64,000 nucleotides of DNA from Desulfobulbus alkaliphilus (lineage in GTDB: Bacteria; Desulfobacterota; Desulfobulbia; Desulfobulbales; Desulfobulbaceae), in the NCBI RefSeq assembly GCF_016918545.1, contig NZ_JAFFQC010000011.1, positions 1-64,000 of the forward strand. The letters are read 5' to 3'. Position numbers and translations under genes: made by a program. Positions 8,885 to 16,761 of this stretch are shown piece by piece (the first letter of the stretch is position 1; each line of letters starts with the position of its first letter). Under the pieces are notes generated by a model. That model ran no database searches. It was not told where the DNA came from and saw only the letters and a list, made by a program, of their open reading frames with translations.

Positions 8885-9283
8885 ATGAGACTGTTAAAGA
8901 AACAATACGCGCAAAAAGAGGGCAGGGAACTGGCAGTCGCCTGTGCCCACATCGCCCGAGAAACTAAAGCCGAGGATTTGGTCATCCTTGATGTCCGCGG
9001 GTTGGCATCCTTTACCGATTATTTCGTTATCATGAGCGGGCGATCGACCCGTCATGTCCAAGGGCTTGCCGAGGCCATTGAAGGTGAGTTGCGCGCCAAG
9101 CGGATCAGCAGCAAGCACAGTGAGGGGTTGCAGGAAGGTGTATGGGTGCTGCTTGATTTCGGCGATGTGGTGACCCATATTTTCTACCATGAGAGCCGAT
9201 CGTTTTATGACCTGGAAGGCTTGTGGCATGATGCCCCCAGGATTGATCCTGATGACCTTCCGGCCGATCCCCGGTCGGATTGA
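8885..9283 (+). CDS. rsfS: Ribosomal silencing factor RsfS (Iojap)
   Basis: A 132-residue RsfS/YbeB/Iojap protein, which binds ribosomal protein L14 on the large subunit and blocks subunit joining when nutrients are short. Family landmarks are LDVRGLASFTDYFVI, the SGRSTRHVQGLAEAIE helix, and the core WVLLDFGDVVTHIFY followed by YDLEGLW. It precedes gpmI by 17 bp, the usual rsfS-gpmI arrangement, so the two are probably one transcript. Its upstream region has been replaced by a full-length TIR element ending at the start codon, so its original promoter or leader is displaced by 223 bp. Confidence 0.93.
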   Translation: MRLLKKQYAQKEGRELAVACAHIARETKAEDLVILDVRGLASFTDYFVIMSGRSTRHVQGLAEAIEGELRAKRISSKHSEGLQEGVWVLLDFGDVVTHIFYHESRSFYDLEGLWHDAPRIDPDDLPADPRSD

Positions 9284-9300
9284 TGCCAAGGAGTTGCATA

Positions 9301-10863
9301 ATGCCTGTTCCCGTACCGATTATCCTGACCATTCTTGATGGCTGGGGCGTGGGTGAACCCACTGCCACCAACGCTGTCTTTGTTGCCGCTACCCCGAACA
9401 TGGATCGGCTGAGTGCGACCTTTCCCGCCACGACCCTCATCGCCCATAACGGTCAGGTCGGTCTGCCCGAGGGGCAGATGGGTAATTCCGAGGTTGGCCA
9501 TCTCAACATGGGTGCCGGCCGGATTGTATACCAGGATTTTACCCGTATCAACCGTGCCGTCGACCTGGGTGAGTTCGCCGCCAACCCGGTCTTTAACGCG
9601 GTCATGGGCAAGGTTCAGGCAGCCGGATCCAGCCTGCATCTCTGCGGTCTCCTGTCCGACGGCGGTGTGCACAGCCACATTCACCACCTCATCGCCCTGC
9701 TCGAATTGGCTGCAGCCAGGGGGCTTGACAAGGTGTTTGTTCACTGTTTCATGGATGGTCGTGATACGCCGCCCACCAGCGGACTTTCCTCCATGGAAGA
9801 ATTGATAGCAGCCATGAACCGCATTGGCTGCGGTCGGGTCGCAACCATTGCCGGTCGCTACTGGGCTATGGATCGTGACAAACGCTGGGACCGGGTGCAA
9901 AAAGCCTGGAATGCCATGGTTCATGGCCTGGGACTCGTTGGAACCGATGCGGTCCTGGCCATGCAGGAGGCCTACGGACGTGGTGAGACCGATGAGTTTA
10001 TCGCTCCCACTGTGCTGGCTGATGATCATGGCGCACCGGTGGGCCGGATTGGAGACAACGATGCCGTGCTTTTTTTTAATTTCCGGGCCGATCGGGTGCG
10101 AGAACTCTGTCACGCCTTCAGCGATGCCGACTTCAAGGGGTTTGACCCCGGGAGTAGGCCTCGGGTGCTCGAATTGGTAACCATGACGGAATACGAGGCA
10201 GATTTCACCTTTCCCGTCGCCTTCCCGCCGGTTGTTCTCACCCGCATCCTGGGGGAAGAGATCAGCCGCCAGGGACGACGCCAACTGCGCATTGCAGAGA
10301 CCGAAAAGTATGCCCATGTCACCTATTTTTTCAACGGTGGTAACGAGATTCCTTTTTCGAGGGAAGATCGGATTCTGATCGATTCACCCCGGGATGTGGC
10401 CACCTACGATCTCAAGCCGCAAATGAGCGCCGTGGAGGTGACAGATACCCTGCTGACAACCCTTGCTGACCGGGAGGCGGCCGGCACCCCCTATGATCTG
10501 GTTGTCCTCAACTTTGCCAACGGTGACATGGTCGGCCACACCGGGGTCATGGCAGCGGCGGTGAGGGCCTGCGAAACCGTGGACCGTTGTGTTGGCCGGA
10601 TCGAGGAATTCGTCCGTAAAAGGGGTGGCATCATGCTGATCACTGCTGATCACGGCAATGCCGAGATGATGATCAACCCCGAGACCGGCGGACCTTATAC
10701 CGCCCACACCCTCAATCCGGTCCCGTGTATTCTGGTAGCCGAACAATACCGAACAAGGGCACTTCGCAGCGATGGAGCCCTCAAGGACATCGCCCCAACC
10801 CTGCTGGCCCTTATGGGAATAGCTGTTCCAGCAGAGATGGAAGGCGAAAGTCTGTTGATATAG
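9301..10863 (+). CDS. gpmI: 2,3-bisphosphoglycerate-independent phosphoglycerate mutase
   Basis: A 520-residue Mn2+-dependent mutase interconverting 3- and 2-phosphoglycerate in glycolysis and gluconeogenesis. It belongs to the alkaline-phosphatase superfamily: ILDGWG supplies Asp13, GQMGNSEVGH the phosphoserine Ser63, and TADHGNAEMM the distal metal ligands. HCFMDGRDTPP and NFRADRVREL are typical substrate-domain motifs. The start is ATG 9301 with AAGGAG 7 nt upstream; the ATG-containing extension overlapping rsfS is unnecessary. The stop TAG is 1 bp before a short-class TIR element, which therefore forms the 3' end of the transcript. Confidence 0.96.
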   Translation: MPVPVPIILTILDGWGVGEPTATNAVFVAATPNMDRLSATFPATTLIAHNGQVGLPEGQMGNSEVGHLNMGAGRIVYQDFTRINRAVDLGEFAANPVFNAVMGKVQAAGSSLHLCGLLSDGGVHSHIHHLIALLELAAARGLDKVFVHCFMDGRDTPPTSGLSSMEELIAAMNRIGCGRVATIAGRYWAMDRDKRWDRVQKAWNAMVHGLGLVGTDAVLAMQEAYGRGETDEFIAPTVLADDHGAPVGRIGDNDAVLFFNFRADRVRELCHAFSDADFKGFDPGSRPRVLELVTMTEYEADFTFPVAFPPVVLTRILGEEISRQGRRQLRIAETEKYAHVTYFFNGGNEIPFSREDRILIDSPRDVATYDLKPQMSAVEVTDTLLTTLADREAAGTPYDLVVLNFANGDMVGHTGVMAAAVRACETVDRCVGRIEEFVRKRGGIMLITADHGNAEMMINPETGGPYTAHTLNPVPCILVAEQYRTRALRSDGALKDIAPTLLALMGIAVPAEMEGESLLI

Positions 10864-10864
10864 T

Positions 10865-10999
10865 CCTGGATCCGTGCGTGTTGATCCGCACGCCCCGAAG
10901 GGCGACGGATGGAGGTGATTGCCATGGATTTTTCCAGCAATTATAACCTGATTACAGCAAAATAAAGTCCAACCAAGAGACCAGCTGTCACGAATTCGG
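10865..10999 (-). mobile_element. Short-class copy (135 bp) of the TIR element between gpmI and thrC
   Basis: Opens CCTGGATCCGTGCGTGTTGA one base after the gpmI stop codon and closes CAGCTGTCACGAATTCGG. It has the R end joined directly to CGCCCCGAAGGGCGACGG, lacking the central block, and a retained AT-rich L half. No 5-bp duplication is recognisable. Divergent ends suggest an older copy. Confidence 0.85.
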
Positions 11000-11026
11000 A
11001 AGACAGAGAGCAAGGACAAGACGAGC

Positions 11027-12418
11027 ATGCGCTATATCAGCACCCGGGGCGGAATCGATCCACTTGGATTTCAGGATGCAGTGATGATGGGACTGGCCAG
11101 GGACGGAGGACTGCTCCTGCCCGAGCAACTGCCGCGTGTCGATGGGGCCGTTCTTGCCCGCTGGCAGGCTCTTTCTTACCAGCAGCTCGCCCACGAGATT
11201 TTCTCCCTGTTCATCGACGATATTCCTGGTCCCGACCTCGAGGACCTGATCGAATGTTCGTATGCCTCCTTTAGCCATCCCCAGGTGACCCCGGTCCGCA
11301 AGCAGGGTGATATTCATATTCTTGAACTTTTTCATGGTCCCACCCTGGCCTTCAAGGACGTGGCCCTGCAGTTGCTGGGCAACCTTTTTGCCTATGTGCT
11401 TGCCAGGACGGGTGGTTTCATGAACATCCTTGGGGCCACATCCGGAGACACCGGAAGTGCTGCCATTGCCGGAGTGCGCGGTAAGAACAACATCAATATT
11501 TTCATCCTGCATCCGCAAGGTCGTACCAGCCCCATTCAGGCCCTGCAGATGACCACGGTTCTGGATGCCAATGTCTTTAACATTGCTGTGCGCGGCACCT
11601 TTGATGATGCTCAGAGCCTCGTCAAGGCCCTTTTCAATGACCTGTCCTTCCGTGATGCCTACCGGCTCGGTGCGGTGAACTCGATTAACTGGGCCCGGGT
11701 TCTCGCCCAGGTGGTGTACTATGTTTATGCCTGTCTGCGACTACGTCGGCAGGGCAGCGCCAGTATCGACTTCTCTGTACCCACAGGCAACTTTGGTGAT
11801 ATTTTTGCTGGATTTGTCGCGCGCAATCTGTTGCCTCCCGGCTGTATCCATACCTTGATCCTGGCCACCAACGCCAACGATCTGCTCACGCGTTTTGTCA
11901 CCCGGGGCGATTATTCGCGGGGAGAGGTTATTGCCACCAGTAGCCCTTCCATGGATATCCAGATCGCGTCCAATTTTGAACGGTACCTGTATTATCTCCG
12001 CGATCAAGACGGGGCTCGGGTGCGGCAGGATATTGAGGGTTTTGCAGCCACCGGGCGGCTCGATCTTTCTGCCTGTACCGAGCGGGTGGCAGCGGATTTT
12101 CGCTCCCGTTCTGTTTCCGAAGAGGAAACCATCGCCACTATCAGTGACTTTTATCACCAACACAATTACCTGCTCGACCCCCATACCGCGGTTGGTGTCA
12201 GGGCTGCTCAGGATTTCCGTGATCCAGGCCGGCCGGTGGTCTGTCTGGCCACGGCCCATCCGGCCAAATTTGGTGAGGCAGTAGCCCGGGCTATCGGCAG
12301 CGAGCCGCCCCTGCCACCGACTCTGGCCGACCTGGCCAATAAAGAGAGCCGCTGTATGGTGGTTGATGCTGATATCGCCGCGATCAGGGAATGTATAATC
12401 AAAAACGCCCTGCGTTGA
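11027..12418 (+). CDS. thrC: Threonine synthase
   Basis: A 463-residue fold-type II PLP enzyme converting O-phospho-L-homoserine to threonine. The PLP lysine is Lys110 in PTLAFKDVALQ. GATSGDTGSAA is the serine/threonine-rich segment that binds cofactor phosphate or substrate, and GNFGDIFAGF is the glycine-rich phosphate loop; the N-terminus has MRYISTRG and DGGLLLPEQLP typical of the longer thrC class. It begins 27 bp after a short TIR element. The following purine phosphorylase starts about 100 bp downstream on the same strand. Confidence 0.95.
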   Translation: MRYISTRGGIDPLGFQDAVMMGLARDGGLLLPEQLPRVDGAVLARWQALSYQQLAHEIFSLFIDDIPGPDLEDLIECSYASFSHPQVTPVRKQGDIHILELFHGPTLAFKDVALQLLGNLFAYVLARTGGFMNILGATSGDTGSAAIAGVRGKNNINIFILHPQGRTSPIQALQMTTVLDANVFNIAVRGTFDDAQSLVKALFNDLSFRDAYRLGAVNSINWARVLAQVVYYVYACLRLRRQGSASIDFSVPTGNFGDIFAGFVARNLLPPGCIHTLILATNANDLLTRFVTRGDYSRGEVIATSSPSMDIQIASNFERYLYYLRDQDGARVRQDIEGFAATGRLDLSACTERVAADFRSRSVSEEETIATISDFYHQHNYLLDPHTAVGVRAAQDFRDPGRPVVCLATAHPAKFGEAVARAIGSEPPLPPTLADLANKESRCMVVDADIAAIRECIIKNALR

Positions 12419-12520
12419 GGTGTGGCCAGGCTGAGTCGACCGCGAAGGTTGCGGTTGATGGGCGTCGGTGCAAGGGAGTCGGCGGATCACAGTCAGCCGT
12501 TTGCCGTCAGGAGGCACATG

Positions 12521-13363
12521 ATGAAGGAGAGATCTCTGTACCAACAACAGGTGGAAGAGGCCGTCGCTTTTCTTCAGGAACGTATAACCGAGCCACCGGA
12601 AGTGCTCATTCAACTGGGCACCGGGCTGGGGGAACTGGCCAGGGCCATGGAGCACCCCATCACCATTGCCTACGGGGCCATTCCCCATTTTCCTCGTTCC
12701 ACCGTCACCAGTCATGCCGGTAACCTGGTGGTTGGCCGACTGGCAGGGAAGCGAACGGCTGTTCTCCAGGGACGTTTCCATTATTACGAGGGATACTCGG
12801 CTCGGGAAGTGGCTTTTCCCATCCGGGTACTGTCGCTTCTGGGAGTACGAACGGCTGTTATCACCAATGCCAGCGGCGGGCTCAACCCGGCCTTTCGTCC
12901 CGGTACCCTCATGGTTTTTGCCGATCATGTCAATCTGCTCGGCGACAACCCTCTGCGCGGTCCTAATGTTGAGGCCTGGGGGGAGCGCTTTCCCGATCTG
13001 TCCACCCCCTATGATCCGCACCTGCGCCGACTGGCCCAGCACAGTGCTGAACGGCTGGGGTTGTCCGAGGTGGCCAGCGGCACCTATGTCTGTATTCCCG
13101 GACCAAGCCTGGAGACGCCGGCGGAAACACGTTTCCTGCGGCTGATCGGCGCTGATGCCGTGGGTATGTCTTCGGTTCCGGAGATTCTGGTTGCTCTCCA
13201 TGGCGGCGTGCGGGTCCTGGGCCTCTCGGTGGTGGCCAATGTCAATGATCCGGACAATTTTCAACCGATTCTGCTCGATGATATCATAGTCGCCGCCCGC
13301 AGGGCTGAGCCGCGCCTGCAGCGGTTGATTCTCGAAATTCTCGCGGAGCTGCACCATGAATAA
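12521..13363 (+). CDS. Purine nucleoside phosphorylase (trimeric PNP/MTAP superfamily)
   Basis: A 280-residue phosphorylase cleaving purine nucleosides with phosphate to the base and (deoxy)ribose-1-phosphate. LIQLGTGLGELA is the phosphate-binding glycine loop, GRFHYYEGYS and NASGGLNPAF follow, and IPGPSLETPAE gives the base-binding Glu. ANVNDPDNF replaces the more usual NMAAG-type segment, so specificity is uncertain. I choose ATG 12521 (GGAGG 6 nt upstream) over the ATG one codon earlier and over the long upstream extension. Its stop overlaps the mtaD start by 8 bp. That coupling suggests sequential action: MtaD deaminates methylthioadenosine or adenosine and this enzyme phosphorolyses the resulting 6-oxopurine nucleoside. 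This coupling is an inference. Confidence 0.88.
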   Translation: MKERSLYQQQVEEAVAFLQERITEPPEVLIQLGTGLGELARAMEHPITIAYGAIPHFPRSTVTSHAGNLVVGRLAGKRTAVLQGRFHYYEGYSAREVAFPIRVLSLLGVRTAVITNASGGLNPAFRPGTLMVFADHVNLLGDNPLRGPNVEAWGERFPDLSTPYDPHLRRLAQHSAERLGLSEVASGTYVCIPGPSLETPAETRFLRLIGADAVGMSSVPEILVALHGGVRVLGLSVVANVNDPDNFQPILLDDIIVAARRAEPRLQRLILEILAELHHE

Positions 13364-14687
13364 ACAGCAGGTTGATCTCATTCTCACCGGGCGTACCCTG
13401 GTGACCATGGACACCAGGCAGCCCCTGATTGCGGCGGGCGGCATCGCCACGATCGGTGACACCATTGTTGCTGTGGGGACGGCTGAAGATCTGCTGGCGC
13501 GCTATCAGGCGGCCATGGTGCTCAACGAACCGCACGGGCTGATCATGCCGGGTCTGGTCAATGTTCATACCCACGCCGCCATGGCCCTTTTCCGGGGGCT
13601 GGCCGATGATCTGCCCCTGATGCAGTGGTTGCAGGAATATATCTTTCCGGTGGAGGCTATTCTCACCGGTGAGTTGGTCTACCAGGGAACCCTGCTGTCG
13701 CTTTGCGAGATGATCAGATCCGGAACCACCTCGTTCTGCGACATGTATCTGTTTGCCGATGACGTGGCCAGGGCTGCAGTTCTTTCGGGAATGCGGGCCT
13801 GGATAGGCGAAGTCCTCTATGACTTTCCTTCTCCCAATTACGGGGCCCTGGAAAATGGATTTGCCTATACACAGGACCTGCTGGCCCGATATCGGGAGCA
13901 TCCCCTCATCACCATCACCCTGGATCCCCATGCCGTCTATACCTGTTCGCCGGGCCTGCTTACCCGTCTTGGGACCATGGCCAGGGACGAAGGGGCTCTC
14001 TATATCATCCACCTCTCGGAAAATGAGGAAGAGGTCCGAACCTGCCAGGAACGGTACGGCTGCTCTCCGGTGGAGCATCTCGAGTCGCTGGAGTTGCTCG
14101 GGCCGCAGGTGGTGGCCGACCATTGCACTGTCCTGACCGAAGCCGAGATCGCCCTGCTGGCCGAACGGCAGGTCAAGGTGGCCCACTGCCCGGAATCGAA
14201 CCTCAAACTGGCCTCGGGTATCGCCCCCATTGTACAGATGCTGCAGGCCGGTATCACCGTGGGCATCGGCACAGACGGCAGCGCCTCCAACAACGATGTC
14301 GACATGTTCGGAGAAATGAATACCGCCGCCAAAATCCACAAGCTGTCCCACATGGATCCCACGGTCATGAATGCCGCCACCTGCCTGCACGCTGCCACCC
14401 TCGGCGGTGCCGCCGTTCTGGGTGCCGAGAAGCTGATCGGCAGCCTTGAACCAGGAAAAAAGGCGGACTGCATTGTTCTTGACCTCGATCAGCCACACCT
14501 GACTCCCATGTACCATCCTGTATCCCACCTGGTCTATGCCGCCCGGGGAGGTGATGTCCTCCATTCGCTCATCAATGGTCGTTTAGTGATGCGGGATCGG
14601 CAGATTCTGACCCTTGATGAGGCAGGGATCTTGGCCCGCATCACCGGAATTGCCGATGGTCTGGCCCGTTTTCGCAATGGCTGTTGA
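13356..14687 (+). CDS. mtaD: 5'-methylthioadenosine/S-adenosylhomocysteine deaminase
   Basis: A 443-residue amidohydrolase of the MtaD/Atz-TrzN group, Zn-dependent, expected to deaminate MTA, SAH or adenosine to the inosine analogues. Metal ligands are visible: HxH in VNVHTHAAM (His71, His73), His in ADHCTVL, and Asp in GTDGSASNNDVDM. HLSENEEEV holds the substrate-contact Glu. Length matches the family. It overlaps the preceding phosphorylase by 8 bp. A sigma70-like promoter for tatA overlaps its stop codon. Confidence 0.93.
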   Translation: MNKQQVDLILTGRTLVTMDTRQPLIAAGGIATIGDTIVAVGTAEDLLARYQAAMVLNEPHGLIMPGLVNVHTHAAMALFRGLADDLPLMQWLQEYIFPVEAILTGELVYQGTLLSLCEMIRSGTTSFCDMYLFADDVARAAVLSGMRAWIGEVLYDFPSPNYGALENGFAYTQDLLARYREHPLITITLDPHAVYTCSPGLLTRLGTMARDEGALYIIHLSENEEEVRTCQERYGCSPVEHLESLELLGPQVVADHCTVLTEAEIALLAERQVKVAHCPESNLKLASGIAPIVQMLQAGITVGIGTDGSASNNDVDMFGEMNTAAKIHKLSHMDPTVMNAATCLHAATLGGAAVLGAEKLIGSLEPGKKADCIVLDLDQPHLTPMYHPVSHLVYAARGGDVLHSLINGRLVMRDRQILTLDEAGILARITGIADGLARFRNGC

Positions 14688-14713
14688 CATGTTGGCGGTC
14701 GAGGTGCTAGAAT
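14684..14713 (+). promoter_or_regulatory. Sigma70-type promoter ahead of the tatA pair
   Basis: TTGACA at 14684-14689 and TAGAAT at 14708-14713, spaced 18 bp. The -35 box overlaps the mtaD stop codon. About 180 bp of leader separates it from the first tatA start. Confidence 0.6.
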
Positions 14714-14891
14714 TAAATTCTTGTAACTGCAGTTAACTAACCTGGTTCAGGGCATAGTCTGAGTCTGTGAGTTCCTGCAGCGCTGGGCGTGGCCAGAAGG
14801 ATGCATGCCCGGCCTACCGGCTCGCAGGCCTTGACCCGGCATGTGAGTTGGGGGCAGCACATTTCTTTTTACTCTTACATGAGGTAGCAAC

Positions 14892-15080
14892 ATGTTCGGA
14901 CTCGGCATGCCTGAACTGATCGTTATTTTGGTTATTATTGTCATCATCTTCGGTGCCGGCAAACTGCCCGAAATCGGCAGCGGTATCGGCAAGGGCATTC
15001 GAAATTTCAAGGAAGCCACCAAAAAGGAGGAAGATCCCAAAGCCCTGGACGACGACAAGGAAAACAAGAAAGAAACCTGA
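14892..15080 (+). CDS. tatA: TatA-family twin-arginine translocase subunit (first copy)
   Basis: A 62-residue membrane protein that oligomerises to form the folded-protein conduit of the Tat system. It begins [13 protein letters not shown] with a single N-terminal transmembrane helix (about residues 6-20), the hinge [10 protein letters not shown], an amphipathic helix [10 protein letters not shown] and a short charged tail. ATG 14892 has a GAGGT ribosome binding site about 7 nt upstream. A second TatA follows 48 bp later. The very short tail argues for TatA rather than TatB. No tatC is present nearby. Confidence 0.9.
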   Translation: MFGLGMPELIVILVIIVIIFGAGKLPEIGSGIGKGIRNFKEATKKEEDPKALDDDKENKKET

Positions 15081-15128
15081 ACAGTTGACCCTCGGCGATC
15101 GAAATAACCTTTTATAACGGTGCTGCAT

Positions 15129-15377
15129 ATGTTTGGATTCGGCGCTCCTGAACTGCTGGTCATCCTCTTCATCGCAATCCTCGTTTTCGGTGGTAAAAAG
15201 TTGCCTGAAATCGGCGCTGGTCTCGGCAAGGCCATTGGCTCCTTTAAAAAGGAGATCGGTGAGGTCGAGGAAGCGGGCCGTGATTTGAAAAAGAGCCTGC
15301 CCGGTGTGCAGGATGTGGAGGAGGTCAAGGAAACGATCAAAAAAGCGCGGGATATGTCCCGGACGCTGGGGCGTTGA
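15129..15377 (+). CDS. tatA: TatA/TatB-family protein (second copy)
   Basis: An 82-residue Tat subunit starting MFGFGAPELLVIL, with one transmembrane helix, hinge FGGKKLPEIG and amphipathic helix. Its tail is longer than that of the first copy and Glu/Lys-rich (EEVKETIKKARDMSR). Paired TatA-like genes are common in Desulfobacterota, where one may take the TatB role; the longer tail makes this the candidate, but Glu in PELL is TatA-like. I start at ATG 15129; a GTG three codons earlier is possible. Confidence 0.85.
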   Translation: MFGFGAPELLVILFIAILVFGGKKLPEIGAGLGKAIGSFKKEIGEVEEAGRDLKKSLPGVQDVEEVKETIKKARDMSRTLGR

Positions 15378-15462
15378 ATCCTCACTCGTTCTCCTTTGGG
15401 TGGCGGCATTCTCTGTGTCAAGAGAACACTATGGGCCGCGGAAGTCTGTCCAGCCTTTGCCC

Positions 15463-15492
15463 TTGACAATCACCCCCCATTTCCAGTACAAG
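15463..15492 (+). promoter_or_regulatory. Candidate promoter of the glutamate synthase operon
   Basis: TTGACA at 15463-15468 and TACAAG at 15487-15492, 18-bp spacer. The -35 box is perfect and the -10 box 4/6. It lies 127 bp upstream of the first glutamate synthase gene in an otherwise gene-free 240-bp stretch. Confidence 0.4.
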
Positions 15493-15575
15493 TCCTTCTC
15501 CGTATTCGTACCAATTCTGTGATTCTTTCCATACGAGATTGTCTTTAGATAGACATTTTTGTCACTCTTTGCCTT

Positions 15576-15603
15576 GACTGCTCCACGCATGCCCGGAGCA
15601 GTC
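15576..15603 (+). promoter_or_regulatory. Strong 9-bp hairpin in the leader of the glutamate synthase operon
   Basis: GACTGCTCC at 15576-15584 pairs perfectly with GGAGCAGTC at 15595-15603 across a 10-nt loop. The stem ends 15 nt before the start codon, close to the ribosome binding site GGGAGC, so it could influence initiation. No run of T follows, so it is not a terminator. Confidence 0.5.
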
Positions 15604-15618
15604 CGTCGGGAGCGTTCC

Positions 15619-16761
15619 ATGTGTCGATTAGCGTTAAAAAGTGCGGAAACCCCTTTCTCCCCCTACGATGTTCTCATGGCCATGGAGGCTATGCAGGAAG
15701 GATATGATGGCAGCGGACTGGGGCTGCTGCTGCGGGGGGTGGAATTCGAGGAATTCAAGCTCAAGCCCCACCATGTTGTCCTTTCCGGTATCGCCCACAC
15801 CGAGGCCGCCTTTCACCGCCTCACCGACTGGATGGGTGGACAGGGGTTTCAGGTCAAGTTTGCTTACGAATTCGACCGGCGGCCCGAGCTTATTGAAGCC
15901 AATGATCGGTATCATTATCTTGTCCGGGTGTACAGGATGCCGGAGAGCTGGTCCAGTTTGACCGCTGAGGAGGTTGACAATCGACTGCTGCAGACCAGGC
16001 TTGCCATCCGCAGGGACGGCGAGGCCAACGGCGGCGATATTACGGTTTTTTCATTGTATCGTGATGTGGTGATGATCAAGGAGGTAGGCTGGCCGCTGGA
16101 AGTGGGCAACGCCCTCGGTTTACACGATGGCCGCCTCAAGGCCCGAGTGGTCATGGCCCAGGGACGACAGAACACCAATTACGGCATCAACCTGTACGCA
16201 TGCCATCCTTTTTTTATTCAGGGGATTGCCACCATGACCAACGGCGAAAACACCGCCTTCGTCCCCATCAAGGAGTGGCTGCAGGGGAAGTACATTCCTG
16301 GATACATCGGCTATCACAGCGATTCCGAAACCTTTACGCATATCCTCCATTACATTACCAAACAGCTCAAGTTGCCCTTGGAATTGTACAAGCACGTCAT
16401 CACGCCACTGAAGACCGAAGAGTTGGATGCACATCCCAACGGTGATTTTCTCAAAGGGCTGCGCACGGTCTGCCGACGATTGATTATTGATGGGCCCAAT
16501 GCGATTATTGGCACTTTGCCCGACGAAACCAGCCTGCTGGTCATGGATCAGAAAAAGATGCGGCCGGCCACCGTTGGCGGCCGACCTGGTTCCTGGGCCA
16601 TGGCCTCGGAGATGTGCGGGGTCGATGCCCTGGTTCCGGACCGTGATCCCGCCCTTGATTTTCAGCCCATGCGTGAACATACCGTTATTATTCCACCCGA
16701 GCGAAAGGAACTCATAGTATGGTCTCAGTTCGATCAATTTACTCTTCCCCAAGCAGCCTGA
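15619..16761 (+). CDS. Glutamate synthase, class II glutamine amidotransferase subunit
   Basis: A 380-residue stand-alone glutaminase module of the split glutamate synthase. The chosen ATG 15619 gives MCRLALKS, placing the catalytic Cys at position 2 so that it becomes N-terminal after Met removal, as class II (Ntn) amidotransferases require; the 20-codon upstream extension would abolish this. NYGINLYACHPFF and TMTNGENTAF are conserved substrate-pocket segments. It releases ammonia from glutamine for the FMN subunit encoded next, whose gene overlaps it by 43 bp. Leader hairpin and candidate promoter lie upstream. Confidence 0.87.
   Translation: MCRLALKSAETPFSPYDVLMAMEAMQEGYDGSGLGLLLRGVEFEEFKLKPHHVVLSGIAHTEAAFHRLTDWMGGQGFQVKFAYEFDRRPELIEANDRYHYLVRVYRMPESWSSLTAEEVDNRLLQTRLAIRRDGEANGGDITVFSLYRDVVMIKEVGWPLEVGNALGLHDGRLKARVVMAQGRQNTNYGINLYACHPFFIQGIATMTNGENTAFVPIKEWLQGKYIPGYIGYHSDSETFTHILHYITKQLKLPLELYKHVITPLKTEELDAHPNGDFLKGLRTVCRRLIIDGPNAIIGTLPDETSLLVMDQKKMRPATVGGRPGSWAMASEMCGVDALVPDRDPALDFQPMREHTVIIPPERKELIVWSQFDQFTLPQAA

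Noticed and set aside
11741-13465. A 574-codon minus-strand open frame across thrC, PNP and mtaD
   Set aside because: It crosses three well-supported genes and its translation is His/Gly/Gln-rich low-quality sequence typical of antisense shadow.
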